Positions 10,757 to 23,400 of a stretch of DNA of 64,000 nucleotides are shown piece after piece. The notes below the pieces were generated by a model, which saw nothing but the letters and a program-made list of their open reading frames with translations, was not told the origin of the DNA and did not search any database. A program made the translations under genes and the position numbers. Origin of the DNA: Ctena decussata (lineage: Eukaryota > Mollusca > Bivalvia > Lucinida > Lucinidae). Position 1 is the stretch's first letter. Every line of letters begins with the position of its first letter. Location of the stretch: positions 15,425,001 through 15,489,000 of the forward strand of contig OZ022502.1 in the NCBI GenBank assembly GCA_963989385.1, written 5' to 3'.

Positions 10757-11960
10757 ATGTCTCCCCCTTTAGGGACGGGAGACATATTGTTTTCCCCGGG
10801 CGTCTGTCCGTCCGTCTGTCTGTCACAAATCTATTCGCGAAACTTCATATAAATATCAATCAACATGAGACGACGTGCAGAGTGCAAGAATGGTAACTCT
10901 GGCATTTATACTTTTTGAGTTATTTCCCTTGGAACTAAGTCCATCACAAAATTGTGTTTCAATTGTGTCCGCTCTATAACTTGAAAACTGCTCAAGCTTT
11001 ATTCACGAAACTTCATACAGATATCAATCAGCATGAGGCGATGTGCAGGGTGCACAAATGGTAACTCTGGCATTTATACTTTTTGAGTTATTTCCCTTGG
11101 AACTTTGTCCATCACAAAATTGCGTCTCAGTCGAGTCCGTCTATAACTTTAAAACCATTCAAGCTATATTCACGAAAGTTCATACAAATATCAATCAACA
11201 TCAGACGACGTGCAGAATGCAAGAACCATAACTTTAGCAATTATACTATTTGAGTTATTTCCCTTAGAACTTTGTCAGTCACAAAAACGTGTCTCAGTCG
11301 TGTCTGCTCTATAACTTGAAAACCATTCAAGCTATATTCACGAAACTTCATACAAATATCAATCAACATTAGAAGAATTGCATAGTGCAAGAACCATAAC
11401 TCTTGCATTTATACTTCTTGAGTTATTTCCCTTGGACCTTTGTCAGTCACAAAATCGTGTCTCAATCGCTTTATTACTTGAAAACCGGACAAGCTATATT
11501 CACGAAACTTCATACAAATGTCAGTCAACACTAGATAACCTGCAGAGCACAGGATTTATACTATTTGAGTTATTTCCCTAGGAACTTTGTCATTCACAAA
11601 ATCGTGTCTCAATCATCTAAGCTCTATAACTTGAAAACCGTTTAAGCTATATTCATGAAACTTCATACAAATATCAGTCAGCATATAAATAGACGACGTG
11701 CAGAGCACTGTAACTCTTGCATTTATATTTTTTGACAAAAACTAAATATGAATATCAGTCAACATTAAATGACATGCAGAGCATAACAACTATAACTCTT
11801 GCATTTATATTTTTTTACTTATTATGAATCCCTGCTTCAGGGTAGGGAAACATATTGTTTTTCCCTTGGCGTCTTAATGACTGATCCTTTTGACATCAAA
11901 AAGGGGGGGGGGGGGAGACATCTGTTTTTTCGTAGAAAAACAATTCTAGTTGTTTACTGG
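10757..11960. mobile_element. Satellite-bearing element H1 (HINE/pearl-like)
   Basis: It opens with a hairpin (atgtctccc facing gggagacat, 10757-10784) and a GTCTGTCCGTCC microsatellite. Six to seven diverged tandem units follow. The first three spacings are 163 to 167 bp, the later units shorter, and each contains gaaacttcatacaaatatc and gagttatttccctt. It ends near a G run and a second gagacat. Tandem ~160-bp cores between hairpin-bearing ends are known from oyster pearl elements and Helentron-associated elements. The short frames inside are repeat artefacts. Confidence 0.65.
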
Positions 11961-12289
11961 TGATACGTCCAAGGACAATCATTCACCAGGACCTGTGATC
12001 AAAGAAGCTAGTCCCTAGCCCTTATAAGAGAAGTAAACTTAGTAACTGAATCCTCTGCAGACTCAGCTGCAGAAATAAGGGAATCTCTCATGGAGTTCCA
12101 ATTTCTAATAGTCTGGAAACGCGTGAATTTTGTTGGACAAAAATACAAAGTAAGTATGTTTGCTGGCTCTGAAATATTATATCACCTAGCCCAGGATGTG
12201 AAGAAATTATGCAGTGTCTCTGGAAAATTGACCGTATCTTCTGATCTATCCTCAGACTGTAGTGATGTCCGTTCAGCTGCGAGGTTTAA

Positions 12290-12528
12290 CTCTTTCGGCG
12301 CCAAATTTTTCAGACGACAAATTTTCGTCTGCTCAAATCATCAGGCGACAGATTTGTAATTGGAAATTTTAACAATCTAAAGACATTTTTCATAAAATCA
12401 GGCTTTTTAAGTTCATATTTGAAAGGCAAACAGTGTAGATCCTGATCAGACGGCTCTTAAAAGAGCCGGCTGATCTGGATATACGCTGTTTGCAAAGTCG
12501 CATTTTTGCGACTTTGGCGCCGAAAGAG
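12290..12528. mobile_element. M3 TTAA-flanked MITE, copy 1
   Basis: The ends are ctctttcggcgcc and its complement, with TTAA at 12286-12289 and 12529-12532. Inside is a hairpin core of the type gcaaacagtgtagatcctga facing its complement. TTAA plus CYCTT ends suggests mobilisation by a piggyBac-like transposase. Confidence 0.75.
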
Positions 12529-12532
12529 TTAA

Positions 12533-13344
12533 ATCGACAAGAAATCGGAACCGATTTTGACCTGCATAAAATCACGCTTAGCAGCGAAAATCAGGTTAGT
12601 TTGGATTTAATTTCAGTGTCTATATCACTAAAACGACAAGCCCCACATTCCGGTCCTAATTTTACTCTAAGAGCACCCCTCCATCACGAGGACTCAATGT
12701 GTAAGCATGGAAGTATAAGACACATGTCCATTATTTTCATTATCAGTTTTGTTCTTCATGACAATGAATATATTGTGTGAAATATTATTCTAATACATGG
12801 GTAGTGGTACTAATAAGAGAATCTCCCAGGTAGCCTCACTAACTGTATGCAGCTGCTGGTAATTATAACAACAGTGGGGAGATAGATAATATAAATAATA
12901 TAAATATAATAATCTTCCATGGCTTATAATTTGATTACTCTCAGAAACACAAAAATGTGGCCTGAAAGTATCCTGTATGCAGCAGTGTACTGGTAAAAAC
13001 GTAATTGCAACCAGCACTTCCCTAACTAGCCTCACTTTCGATTCAGTATCAAGATTTCTTATCATTATTGCTGTAGAAGCTGACTTTAAAATAACCATAT
13101 TGTGAGGTCTAGAAGACATGCTCAACCAGTCGCATAATCTCATTTACTGTAGACGTATCTACATACGTCATCATGCTAGTATTATAAATGACAAAGAACG
13201 AAGAAAGTTACTTCATAAGAACATCATGATATTACGCCTTTGTGATACAGACCCCGGTAAACACTATTTTTTATAAGAATAAAAGCATCGCAAAACGACT
13301 GCGTGATACCCCGCCACTGCAAACCTATTTTACTCATCCATTTA
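12533..13344. other. No gene recognised
   Basis: A 117-codon minus-strand frame (12790-13143) has no family features, no splice context and no codon pattern that persuaded me. Nothing else was seen. Confidence 0.4.
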
Positions 13345-14068
13345 CTCCTGAATGACTTTTATACATGTATGTGTGCCCAGAAGGGGGGGGGGGAGGGGAG
13401 GGGGCACATGGGCAAAGCAAATAACTCTCTTTGGAGCATATTTTGATCCGTGTCTGCAAGAAGCTTTTATTTCTTTTATTGTTACATGTATGTGTAAGGT
13501 TCAGAAAAATCAGTTTAAATCATGATTTTATATAGATTTTATCATAATTTATGCATGTCTAGATAGGTGGAGCAGGAGGAAATAACTCCCGTGGGGTAAA
13601 AGTCTAAACATCACAGGTGGTTTTTATTGTCCTGATCATTTGCTGTAAGTTTCAAGAAATCTGCTTCCAACTCTGATTTTATATAGATCTGTTCTGATTT
13701 TTTATACATGTATATAGCCCCTGGGCAGGGGCAGATAACTCCTAGGGATAAATTGTTCATAGTAACACAAAGCTTTTGTTACTGTAATCATTTCTATGAA
13801 GTTTCATCACGATATTCTAAATAGTAAAGGAGCTTGAGGCCAAAAACCATTTTTTGGATATTGACAAGTGCCATATAACTCTGTTATAAAGTATGGAAAT
13901 TTGCCCATTAACAATCCCAAGGGAGACATTCTTGATACTAATGCATATTTTGAATGAAATCCTTCTATAAATACTCAAGACAGACGGGCGTACGTACGAC
14001 AGAAAGACGGACGGACACACGGACGATCTGGATAGTCACTTCTCGCCGGAGTCCCCTTTAGGGGAATG
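13345..14068. mobile_element. Satellite-bearing element H2
   Basis: Diverged tandem segments of roughly 170 to 180 bp share aaataactcc, ttatatagat and tacatgtat words. They are followed by a run of GACGGACG-type microsatellite (13980-14022) and a terminal hairpin, gtcccctttagggga. The layout is that of H1 and H3 but in opposite order. A G-rich run lies at 13383-13402. Confidence 0.5.
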
Positions 14069-14371
14069 CTAGGCATATGTGTTGTTACAAAAAAGAGAGA
14101 GTCGATTATAGTGTAGACCGTTCCTAAGCGAAAATACTGCACAGGTGAGCAGGAACCATCCACTCGTCCAATACTGTTCAACATGGAGAGAGTGTACGAT
14201 TTGGTTACAATATGAGTTGCGGGCTTTACATTTCTTGTTGGCTTATATTCGCACCATTGGGTTCTTCTTAGTTTCAAGGGAGATAACTGCAACAATATTA
14301 TTGACAGGTGAAAAACAAATGAACGTCACCTGACAGATTTAGTCATCAAGATTTCGTTGAAAACAGCAAAA

Positions 14372-14419
14372 ATGTCAGAAGCTGGACAAGAACAACCTCG
14401 ACAGAACAGAAGAGAACAG
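14372..14419 (+). CDS. TOLLIP: TOLLIP coding exon 1 (16 codons)
   Basis: It begins at ATG in the context caaaaATGt and ends at a strong donor, cag/gtaagc, in phase 0, matching the phase-0 acceptor of exon 2. The product [16 protein letters not shown] is hydrophilic, like the short first exon of vertebrate TOLLIP. A four-codon upstream ORF (14319-14333) would lie in the 5' leader if transcription starts before it. No other candidate in the 9 kb upstream of exon 2 was better, but this choice is inference. Confidence 0.7.
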
Positions 14420-17400
14420 GTAAGCAGATTAATATTGAGCAGTGTCGCAGTGAACAGTTGAAAAACTCATTTTTCGTAAAAAATCGACTTTTCTCTTCCT
14501 TTTTTTTTTCTTTCTTTTATACTGCTACACCGTTCTCTCGAGGATTATGAGCAGGTGTACGGTATACACTCCAGTTTTGCAGGATGAGCCCTTGTAGCCA
14601 TATAACTACAGAAGGGACCTAGCTGCACAGGGGATGTCTCGCCCTGCACAGGGGGCTTCCAGTTAACGTCCCAATCCGAAGGATGGCACACTTTTTTAAT
14701 GTCATTCCTGCAAATGAAATTAAGGGAGGGTTATCAGACAAGGAAATTCAAACGCCGTTACCCGGGCTCAAACTCTGGACCTTTAGCAATAGAAGCAAGT
14801 GCGCTAACCACTGAACTACCACGTAGAAGTGTTTATATACCTAAAAGATTGTCATTGAATGGACTAGATGTAAAATTTCAGCTCTTAAGGGTTTTTATAC
14901 TCTATTTATAGCAGATGCTGTCATGTATATCAGTGCTAGTCCTAGAACAATGAATGGACCCACTTAGAAGAAGCAGTTGTGCATACAGAGACGGTGTAGA
15001 GCTTTAAACTCTCCTTCAGGCGCATCTGTAACAAGAGGAAATTCCCTGAAGCTAAATAAACCTTGTTCAAGATTAAACGTCAGGCAGAACTTCTTCAATC
15101 ACTGAGCAATAAATGCGTGGAATCAACTTCCAGAGCAAGTTATAACAAGTGCTTTAGTGAACAGATTCATAAACACCACTGGCAGACATTTTCGGGAAAT
15201 ATATGGGGTTTATAATGACTCTGTCACTCAAGCCCTAGGCTGCACTTAAGGATGGAGCCGCAGGTATAACAGGTAGAAGTGCATTTCCCAGTGCATTAGC
15301 CAAGGTTGTGCGGTCGAAACCACCCCTGGTTTTAACCAGTGGTTTTAACCGGTTATAACCGCCCTGGTCAATACTCCCCAAAGTGGTCAATACTGGTCAA
15401 TACTAGTCAGAATGGTCGATTGGAAATTTTAAGTGGTTCTTTGTGTTTTAATGGTGGACTGATATATTTGGTCAGGTTTTAATACGTTCTATATATCGAA
15501 AAGACAAAAAAGAACTGTTTCGTCCCTGCCAAGGGTACTCATCATGTGTGATTTCAGTCTCAAGACCTTAGCACTGACTTCTGCATTACAGTCCAGGCAC
15601 CTAACAACAGTCTTTTTTTCATCATCAAGGGCAGAATAGAAGTTCCATAAAGGGTCTTTGGGCTTCATTTTGACACTATTATGACACTTTGATTAACTTT
15701 AATTATTAACTTCACTGATAACAGAAGATAACAGAATGGCCACTCTTTCACACATCTAAATAAACACAGGTGTCACAAAATTACCCTGTGCATTTTAAGC
15801 CCAGTGATTGGATAATTCTCGTAAACTGGACACACCTTCTTCAGTTTGAGAGACAGGCCCAGTATTTTGACAGTTTTGTTTGTTCTGGGGCATTAGAATT
15901 ACCCCTTGTTTAACAGTTAATGTTTTCATTACAATTTTCACACTTTTGTCTTCTTATGTAAGAAGCCAGACCAATTCGCATGTTAGCTAATAGAGCATCA
16001 CTAATTTGAACAAGATGATCTCTTTGAAGTAAATTGTTTCATTTTTTTTGTACTTTCATTCAGTTAACTGCTTCAGTTAAATTAGTGACTGAGCTAAATA
16101 TTTTTAATGAATATGAAAAAGCTACTTTTAAAATTTATTAATTTTTATTACTTGCATTTGCTTTCCTATTTATTTTTTATTAATGGTTACAGAAAATAAG
16201 TTAGAGGTCTCTAGTCTGAACTGAAAGTTGGGTGGTAATGATTCAGTCTGATTGAGACTGAAGATCTGAAACTATTAACATTCAGATTTTGTATGTTTTA
16301 CGGCCTCTTAAATACAGTTCTGAGCAACAGCAACTCATAAAACACATTTTCAATTAAGCCTGTATTATCTTGTATTGAAACTATTTTAACTCTGTTTATA
16401 GACTCCAGTAAAAATGGGATAACAAATGCTAAGTATCTTCAACTGACCATGGTTATTTCAATCGACCAATCGACCACCAATCGACCAGTAATAACCGGTT
16501 ATAACCAGTAATGACCACCGGTCTGGTCAATACTCATATTGACCGGTCATTTGCCAACCTTGGCATTAGCTGAAAAGATCTACACTGTAAGAAGCAGAAG
16601 GTAGAATGTTGGGGCATTGTCCAGAACCGTGTAGGAGAACAGCATATACAGGGATCTCAGGGATGCTGAATTCAGCATCTCTGGGTGCGAAAAAAATCGG
16701 CCTGGATGCCAATAATTGCCTTTCCAGGATTCTCACAGATGCGGTATTTTACAGCTGTACCTTTAAAATCTCCTAAAATGTTAGTATTTAATTTAAAAGT
16801 GGAGAAGAAGCCACGCATTTGTCGTCCACTAAGTCAAGCAGCCGGTCACCCATCCAGGTATTAACCGCGATCTCCACCCACTCTACCCTCTTCGCCATAA
16901 AAGCCGGCTTTTATAGCAAGGCTGTAGAAGTGTTTATATACCTAAACCCGTTACATTTCTCCCCATCTTCTCTTGACTTCGTCCTGAAGTCACCAGCTGC
17001 TCCCATAGCCAGCCTGAGGCAGAGCCTATGCAACACAACCAGGGACACCTTTTCCTGTAAGCCTGGGTCTGGAGATGATGGTGATATCATCTCCCATCCC
17101 ACTACTGCCACCAAATGTAGCGTTAGCCGTGTCTTCCACCAAGTCAAGCAACCGGTCACCCATTCAGGTACTAACCACAATCTCTGTTGCTTAACTTCAT
17201 GAAAGAGCCACCCACTCTACCCGCACGCCATAAAAGCCGGCTTTTATAGCAAGGCTGTAGAAGTGTTTATATACCTAAACCCGTTACAACAGAACTACAG
17301 AGGGACCGTTTATTTGAACAGATAATCAATAAATCATTTTAAATGCCACCAGTAGTTAACCTGAAATTTCACACCTTCTTAATCCTTCCTGCCTTATGTC

Positions 17401-20400
17401 GTTATTCACCAGTAGCAGAGCACGTGTCAGTATTTCACACTTTCTTAATGGCTAATAACTGGCGATCTTTCAGGGATCAAGCTAGGGGGCGATTTGGGCG
17501 AAATAATCGCCCTAGGGGCCGAAATTTCGCCCTAAATTGGACTTAGGGAGAAGTGGGAGTCTCCCTAAAAAAAAAAAAAAAATTTTTTTTTTTTTTTTTT
17601 TGGGGTAGAATTTTCATCAAACCATTCCACAAACAAGCTGTTATGACAATTTACCCTATAAACCCATTGCAGCTTATTAATCTTTCAATTTAATGTTAAT
17701 AGTATGCATAATAGCTATTTTTCTTTAAAACTGAATGAAAAATGTCATAATCGCGCAATACCACTTCTCCCTTCACGGCTGTCACTTCTCCCTATTTCAG
17801 CTGGAGGGAGAAGTCACTTCTCCCTAAACTTTGAGTCTAGCTTGATCCCTGAATTCTTTTGATCAATATGAACAAATTGGGTCAACACGGTATCTTTGTC
17901 TTTGATCTACCACGCATGATTTGTCAGTTTATCTTTTTAGAAGTACTGCATGGCACAAATTGACAGCTTGTCAGAAGATGGGCCTTTACTGTGGCTTTGC
18001 TAGATAGTTTTTGTTCCAGTAGATTTTCACCTCGTGGACAGCTTTTTGAACCCTTTATTGACTAGTGGACTTGTTCTGATGAGTCTATTTGTAGTTTTAG
18101 GGGTGTCTGGTGATTCTTTTCACTTCTGTTGTATTTTGAATAGAAATTCCTGTAAGCATATAGTGTTGTCCCTGATGAGTTGCTGCAGCATCAGAACAGG
18201 GTCTGCACTGTTTGCATAGTGCATATCAGTCTAAAAAGGGTAAATGAAACATGAAGGGTGTCTGCTTTGCTTAAAAAACTTGCGTCAATGTGGTGGTAAA
18301 GTTTACACTCAAAGAGGGCAGCACTGTTATTGTCTACGCCCATGGGCATAGACTATATACATGTAGTAATTGCTTTTGACATGGAAGTGCAGCCATTAGC
18401 TACCCACAATGCAGCTTGACCTTTATGCTACTGTTCGCATATATGGCTTGAACCCTATGGGCATAGATGTTGTTGCCAGTCATTAGCTATTCGCATAGAT
18501 GTTGTGAGTGGTCATAAGCTACATGCATAGATGTCATGAGCGCTTTTCGCATAGATGTCATCAGCGGTCATATGAAATACTGCAGAACTGCATATGGTAT
18601 CAAAAGGTAGCAGAATGCATTGCAAGGTACAAATGCATGGCTGGCCTTGGATTTTATGGCCTTTGAACTGTATTTCAACCATGGAGATTTTAGTGTCGGC
18701 TTTTGAGATATATATGCCATGGTTTGTTTGATAAGCATCAACTATAAATGGTTGCTGAGCACAGACCAAGCATTTTGTGAAAGCTATACATGTACTTGTG
18801 TAATTTAGGCCCTCCGTTTGGTAGAGGTTCCCCTTTAGGCAGAGGTGCGGCGGGCAGCATGGGCTCCCGACGCTAGGATATCCCAAAATTCCCAAATCCA
18901 GTTCCAGTTTTGTTTGTTCCAGTTTTGTTAGTAAAAATTCCGTTGGTGTTAACTGTTCCAGTTTATCTTTAGATTCTACCTCAAATATTGAGGGTAAAAC
19001 GTCAAGACATGTGAATGTTAATAAACTTGTAAATAGTTCAAATTCAGGTTTTGATTGTGCAGACATTTTTAATGATGTGTTAGACTCAGGATCAGACTCT
19101 ATTTCTAACAACGAAGTGTTAGAATCAGGATCAGACTCTATTTATAACAATGCTAGTCATTCTATCAGTAACACTGGTATTAGAGATAAATCAGATAGCA
19201 GTGTTAATAATTCTAGTCATTTTGTCAGCAATGCAAGTATCAGAGAGGTATCAACTACAAGTATGAACACTATTCCTGTTGATTCTAGTCATGTTATCAT
19301 TATCAGAGATATTTCAAATATGAATACAGACTCTAATACAATTACAGACTCTAATTCTTATGTTACAGACCCTAATTTTGATGTTTCAAATGCAAGTACA
19401 CACTTTAATACGAGTACAGAATTCAATTCTAATGTTACCTGTGACAGTTACACTAGTATCAGAGATGTTTCATATATGAGAGCAGACTCAAATTTGTGTA
19501 CAGACTCTAATTGTGTCTCTTAGATGAGTGATAGTAACACAAGTTCCGGAGATGTTTCAGTTATGAGTATAGGCTCTAATAGGAGAACAGACTCTAATTC
19601 TGAAGATATAAATACAGATTCTAGTATGAGAACAGACTCAAATTTCAATGTTATGAGTGATAATAGCATAAGTTTCAGAGATGTTTCAAATATGAGTACA
19701 GGCTCAAATAGAACAGACCCTAATTCCAATGATATAAATACAGACTCTAATATGAGAACAGACTCAAATTTCAATGTTAGTAGCACAAGTTTCAGAGAGG
19801 TTTCATATACAAATACAGGCGCAAATAGGAGAACATACTCTAATCCTGCAGATACAAAAGCAGATTCTAATATGAGAACAGACTCAAAGTTTAATGTTAC
19901 GAGTGATAGTAATACAAGGTTCAGAGATGTTTCAAATATGTGTACAGGCTCTAATAAAACAGACCCTAATGTTTTAAATGTGAGCATAGACTCTAACGCA
20001 AGTTTCAGAGATGTTTCTAATATGAGTGCAGGCTCAAATGGGAGAACAGGCTCAAATTCCGATGTTTTGAATGAGAGCACAGACTCTAACACAAGTACAG
20101 GTTCTAATAGGAGAACAGACTCTAATTCGGATGTTTTAAATGTGAGCACAGACTCTAATACAAGCTTCAGAGATGTTTCTAATATGAGAACAGACTCTAA
20201 CTCCAATGTTTTAAATGAGAGCAAAGACTCTAACACAAGTACAGGCTCTAATAGGAGAACAGACTCTAATTCTGATGTTTTAAATATGAGCACAGATTCT
20301 AACACAAGTTTCAGAGATGTTTCTAATACGAGTGCAGGCTGTAATAGGAGAACAGACTCTAATTCTGATGTTTTAAATGAGAACACAGACTCTAACACTA

Positions 20401-23400
20401 GTACAGGCTCTAATAGGAGAACAGACTCTAATTCCAATGTTTTAAATGAGAGCACAGACTCTAACACAAGTGCAGGCTCTAATAGGAGAACAAACTCTAA
20501 TTCTGATGTTTTAAATGTGAGCACAGACTCTAACACAAATTTCAGAGATGTTTCTAATACGAGTGCAGGCTCTAATAGAACAGACTCTAATTCCAAAGTT
20601 TCTAATATGAGTGCAGGCTCTAATAGGAGAACAGACTCAAATTCTGAAGTTTTAAATATGAGCACAGACTCTAGTCCTAACAGTTCTTCCGATTTCTCGG
20701 AAATAGATAGTGACTATCACGGGGAAAGTTTAAATTCCGTGTCATCTGACAATATTTCTGTTTCTTCCAGTGTTAATTCCCTTGACTACTCTCAGAGTAC
20801 AATTAATTTTAGTCTCAAGGAGAAAGGCAGCTTGAAATGTTTTTATACTAACTGTGATAGTATTGCAAATAAATTGTCTGAGCTAGAAGCTCTCATATAC
20901 ATTCATCAGCCTGATATCATAGGTTTAACAGAAGCTTTCTCCATGCGTAATGAGTCTATAAATATGTCCGAGTACGAGATTGATGGTTTTCAACAATTTT
21001 GTAATCAGAAATTTGTAGGTAAAGGAAATCGAGGAACTATACTGTTAGTTCGTAGTGACTTGGAAGCAAATTTGTACTGTAGAATGAATGATCGCTCTTG
21101 TAAAGAGGCCTGTTGGTGTGAGGTGAAAATTAACAGTAGTGAAAAACTTTTGATAGGCATTGTCTATAGATCTCCCAACTCATCAGACGAAAATAATCAG
21201 AAATTAAACGATATGATAAGTGCTTTACACATTGAACCCCATTCAAGGAAGGTAATTATGGGGGACTTAGTGAATGACTGGAAAACTGCACATGTTAAAC
21301 CACTGTTCAAAAAAGGATCTAGAGATTCTCCAGGAGACTACAGGCCAATAAGCTTAACTTGCATTCCCTGTAAAATGATGGAAAGGATAATAGAGATTGT
21401 CTAGTGAAATATATGAACTCACACAAACTATTTTCTGACTCTCAATATGGTTTTAGGTCATTGCGTTCATGTGCCTTACAGTTGATAGAAGTAATGGAGA
21501 AATGGACAGAGTGGATTGACGAAGGAAAAAATTTTGATTGCATATATTTTGACTTTAAAAAAGCTTTCGATACGGTGGCTGATGAACGGTTACTTGTGAA
21601 GCTGAAATCATATGGGATAGACGGTAAACTTCTCACATGGATTAATGCCTTTCTGTTTGATAGAAAACAGTGTGTCATTGTAAACGACAGTAAATCTACC
21701 TGGAGTGAAGTATCTAGTGGTATACCCCAGGGCAGTGTCTTGGGGCCCACTCTTTTTCTTATCTATATTAATGACATTGAAGAGGAAATTGAAAGCATCA
21801 TACGCTTATTTGCAGACGATACCAAATTGTTTAATATCGCTAACTCTGAAAGTGACAAATTGAGAATCCAGAATGATACGGATAAACTTGAAGAATGGAG
21901 TGAGAAATGGTTATTAAAATTTAATGTGGATAAATGCTGCACCATGCACTATGGACATAACAACACTGAACATACTTATTATTTGAACAAGGATGGATTA
22001 CCAACAGAAATCAGATCAACTGAAGAAGAACGGGATCTCGGTGTTTTATTTGATACAAATTTGAAGTTTGGACAACATATAAGTAACTCTATTAACAAAG
22101 CAAACAGAATAACAGGTTTAATTAGAAGAACTTTTCTCCACGTAACTCCAAAATCCTTCAGAAAGTTATATAAAACCTTGATACGACCACATCTTGAATA
22201 TGGAAACATAGTTTGGAGCCCAAGATTTAGAAAGGATATAGAAGCGGTTGAAAGGGCATAGAAAAGAGCCACAAAATTAGTACATAATGTTAGAGAGTTA
22301 TCTTATACTGATAGATTGAAAATTCTAAAAATTCCAACACTGCCATATAGGAGGTTTAGAGGAGATATGATCGAGGTTTACAAGTTATTGAACAATCTGG
22401 AGGACATAGATTATACTGTATTTTTCCAGAAATGTGATCACTATGAACAAAATATTAGAGGTCATCAATTTAAACTGAGGAAAGAGTTGTGTAAAAAAGA
22501 AATACGAAAACGCCTTTTCTCATCAAGGGTTGTCTCAGATTGGAATGCACTGCCAGAATCCATAGTATCAGCACCGACTTTAAACAGCTTTAAGAACCGA
22601 TTAGATAACGTCATGGGAGATGGACAATATACAGCCATTCCGGACAATAATACCTGGGTGTCAAACCAAGAGGGGGTTACACAAGTCAACTAGACTTTCC
22701 ACCCTACGAGGATAAATATAATATAATAATAAATAATAAATATAGAGATGAGAAGCTTTCTTAAATCATCTAAATCTTTTAAAAACTGCAATTTAGAAAC
22801 GTTGATAGTATCGTGATGTAAGACAAAAAGTCTATAAAATATTAGAAAATATGAGGTGGTATCCTGCATTCTTGGAGGAAGACCAAAAGTTCAGTCAGCC
22901 ATTTTCAGTTTGAGATGATTTTTAAGATGATTTGTAAACAAGTAAGGAGGTCATCATCATTTATACACATAAGGAGTGAAAGAGCATGTCTTTTACTTGA
23001 CAAACATGATCAAATTATTGGGTTGTGGATATTCATAAAGTACCATATTAATCCTATTAAACGCCCAGGGGGCATTGCATTTTGTGAAAGGGGGACATTA
23101 TTTAGAGCCTAAAGTTTAGTTAATCAGCAACTGCCAAAATACCTATGGTAAGCAATATATAGGTCCGGCCATGGGTATGCTTTCAGAGGAAGCAACTCTA
23201 CTATTTTTGTCTCCCGTTTTAGAAGGGGTCAACTCCTTTATGAGTACCAATAGACTCCATGTCAAAGAGCTATCTCATAGAGTGAAGCAAACAGGAAATC
23301 ATGCAGGTTAATATATCATTCTTGGAAGAGAGGCAGGGGGCATTTATTAAAGCAGGGGCATTTTGGTATGTAATTAAACGATCTACCTTGAAATACATAT

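Larger units (their letters stand above)
18811..22745 (+). mobile_element. Broken LINE with a tandem-repeat N-terminal domain
   Basis: A near full-length non-LTR retrotransposon lies in sense orientation in TOLLIP intron 1. In order come an Arg/Gly-rich start (from about 18811), a Ser/Asn/Asp-rich stretch and long tandem repeats (19300-20690). Then come the first part of an APE-type endonuclease (about 20810-21270), the reverse transcriptase (21280-22258), the C-terminal segment (to 22693), and a 3' end rich in ataataaat repeats. Motifs place it among CR1/Jockey-like LINEs. It is dead: see the pseudogene entry for the breaks. Confidence 0.8.

Noticed and set aside
10757..11960. Evenly spaced repeats reminiscent of a CRISPR array
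   Set aside because: The units are long, diverged and directly adjoining, without unique spacers, in a eukaryotic genome.
12790..13143. A 117-codon minus-strand frame
   Set aside because: No recognisable domain, no splice or promoter context, and composition typical of random AT-rich sequence.
19520..20665. A 381-codon minus-strand open frame rich in Leu, Glu and Val
   Set aside because: It is the mirror of the Asp/Ser/Asn-rich LINE repeats. The codons used on the plus strand rarely yield stops on the other strand, and its periodicity follows the DNA repeat.
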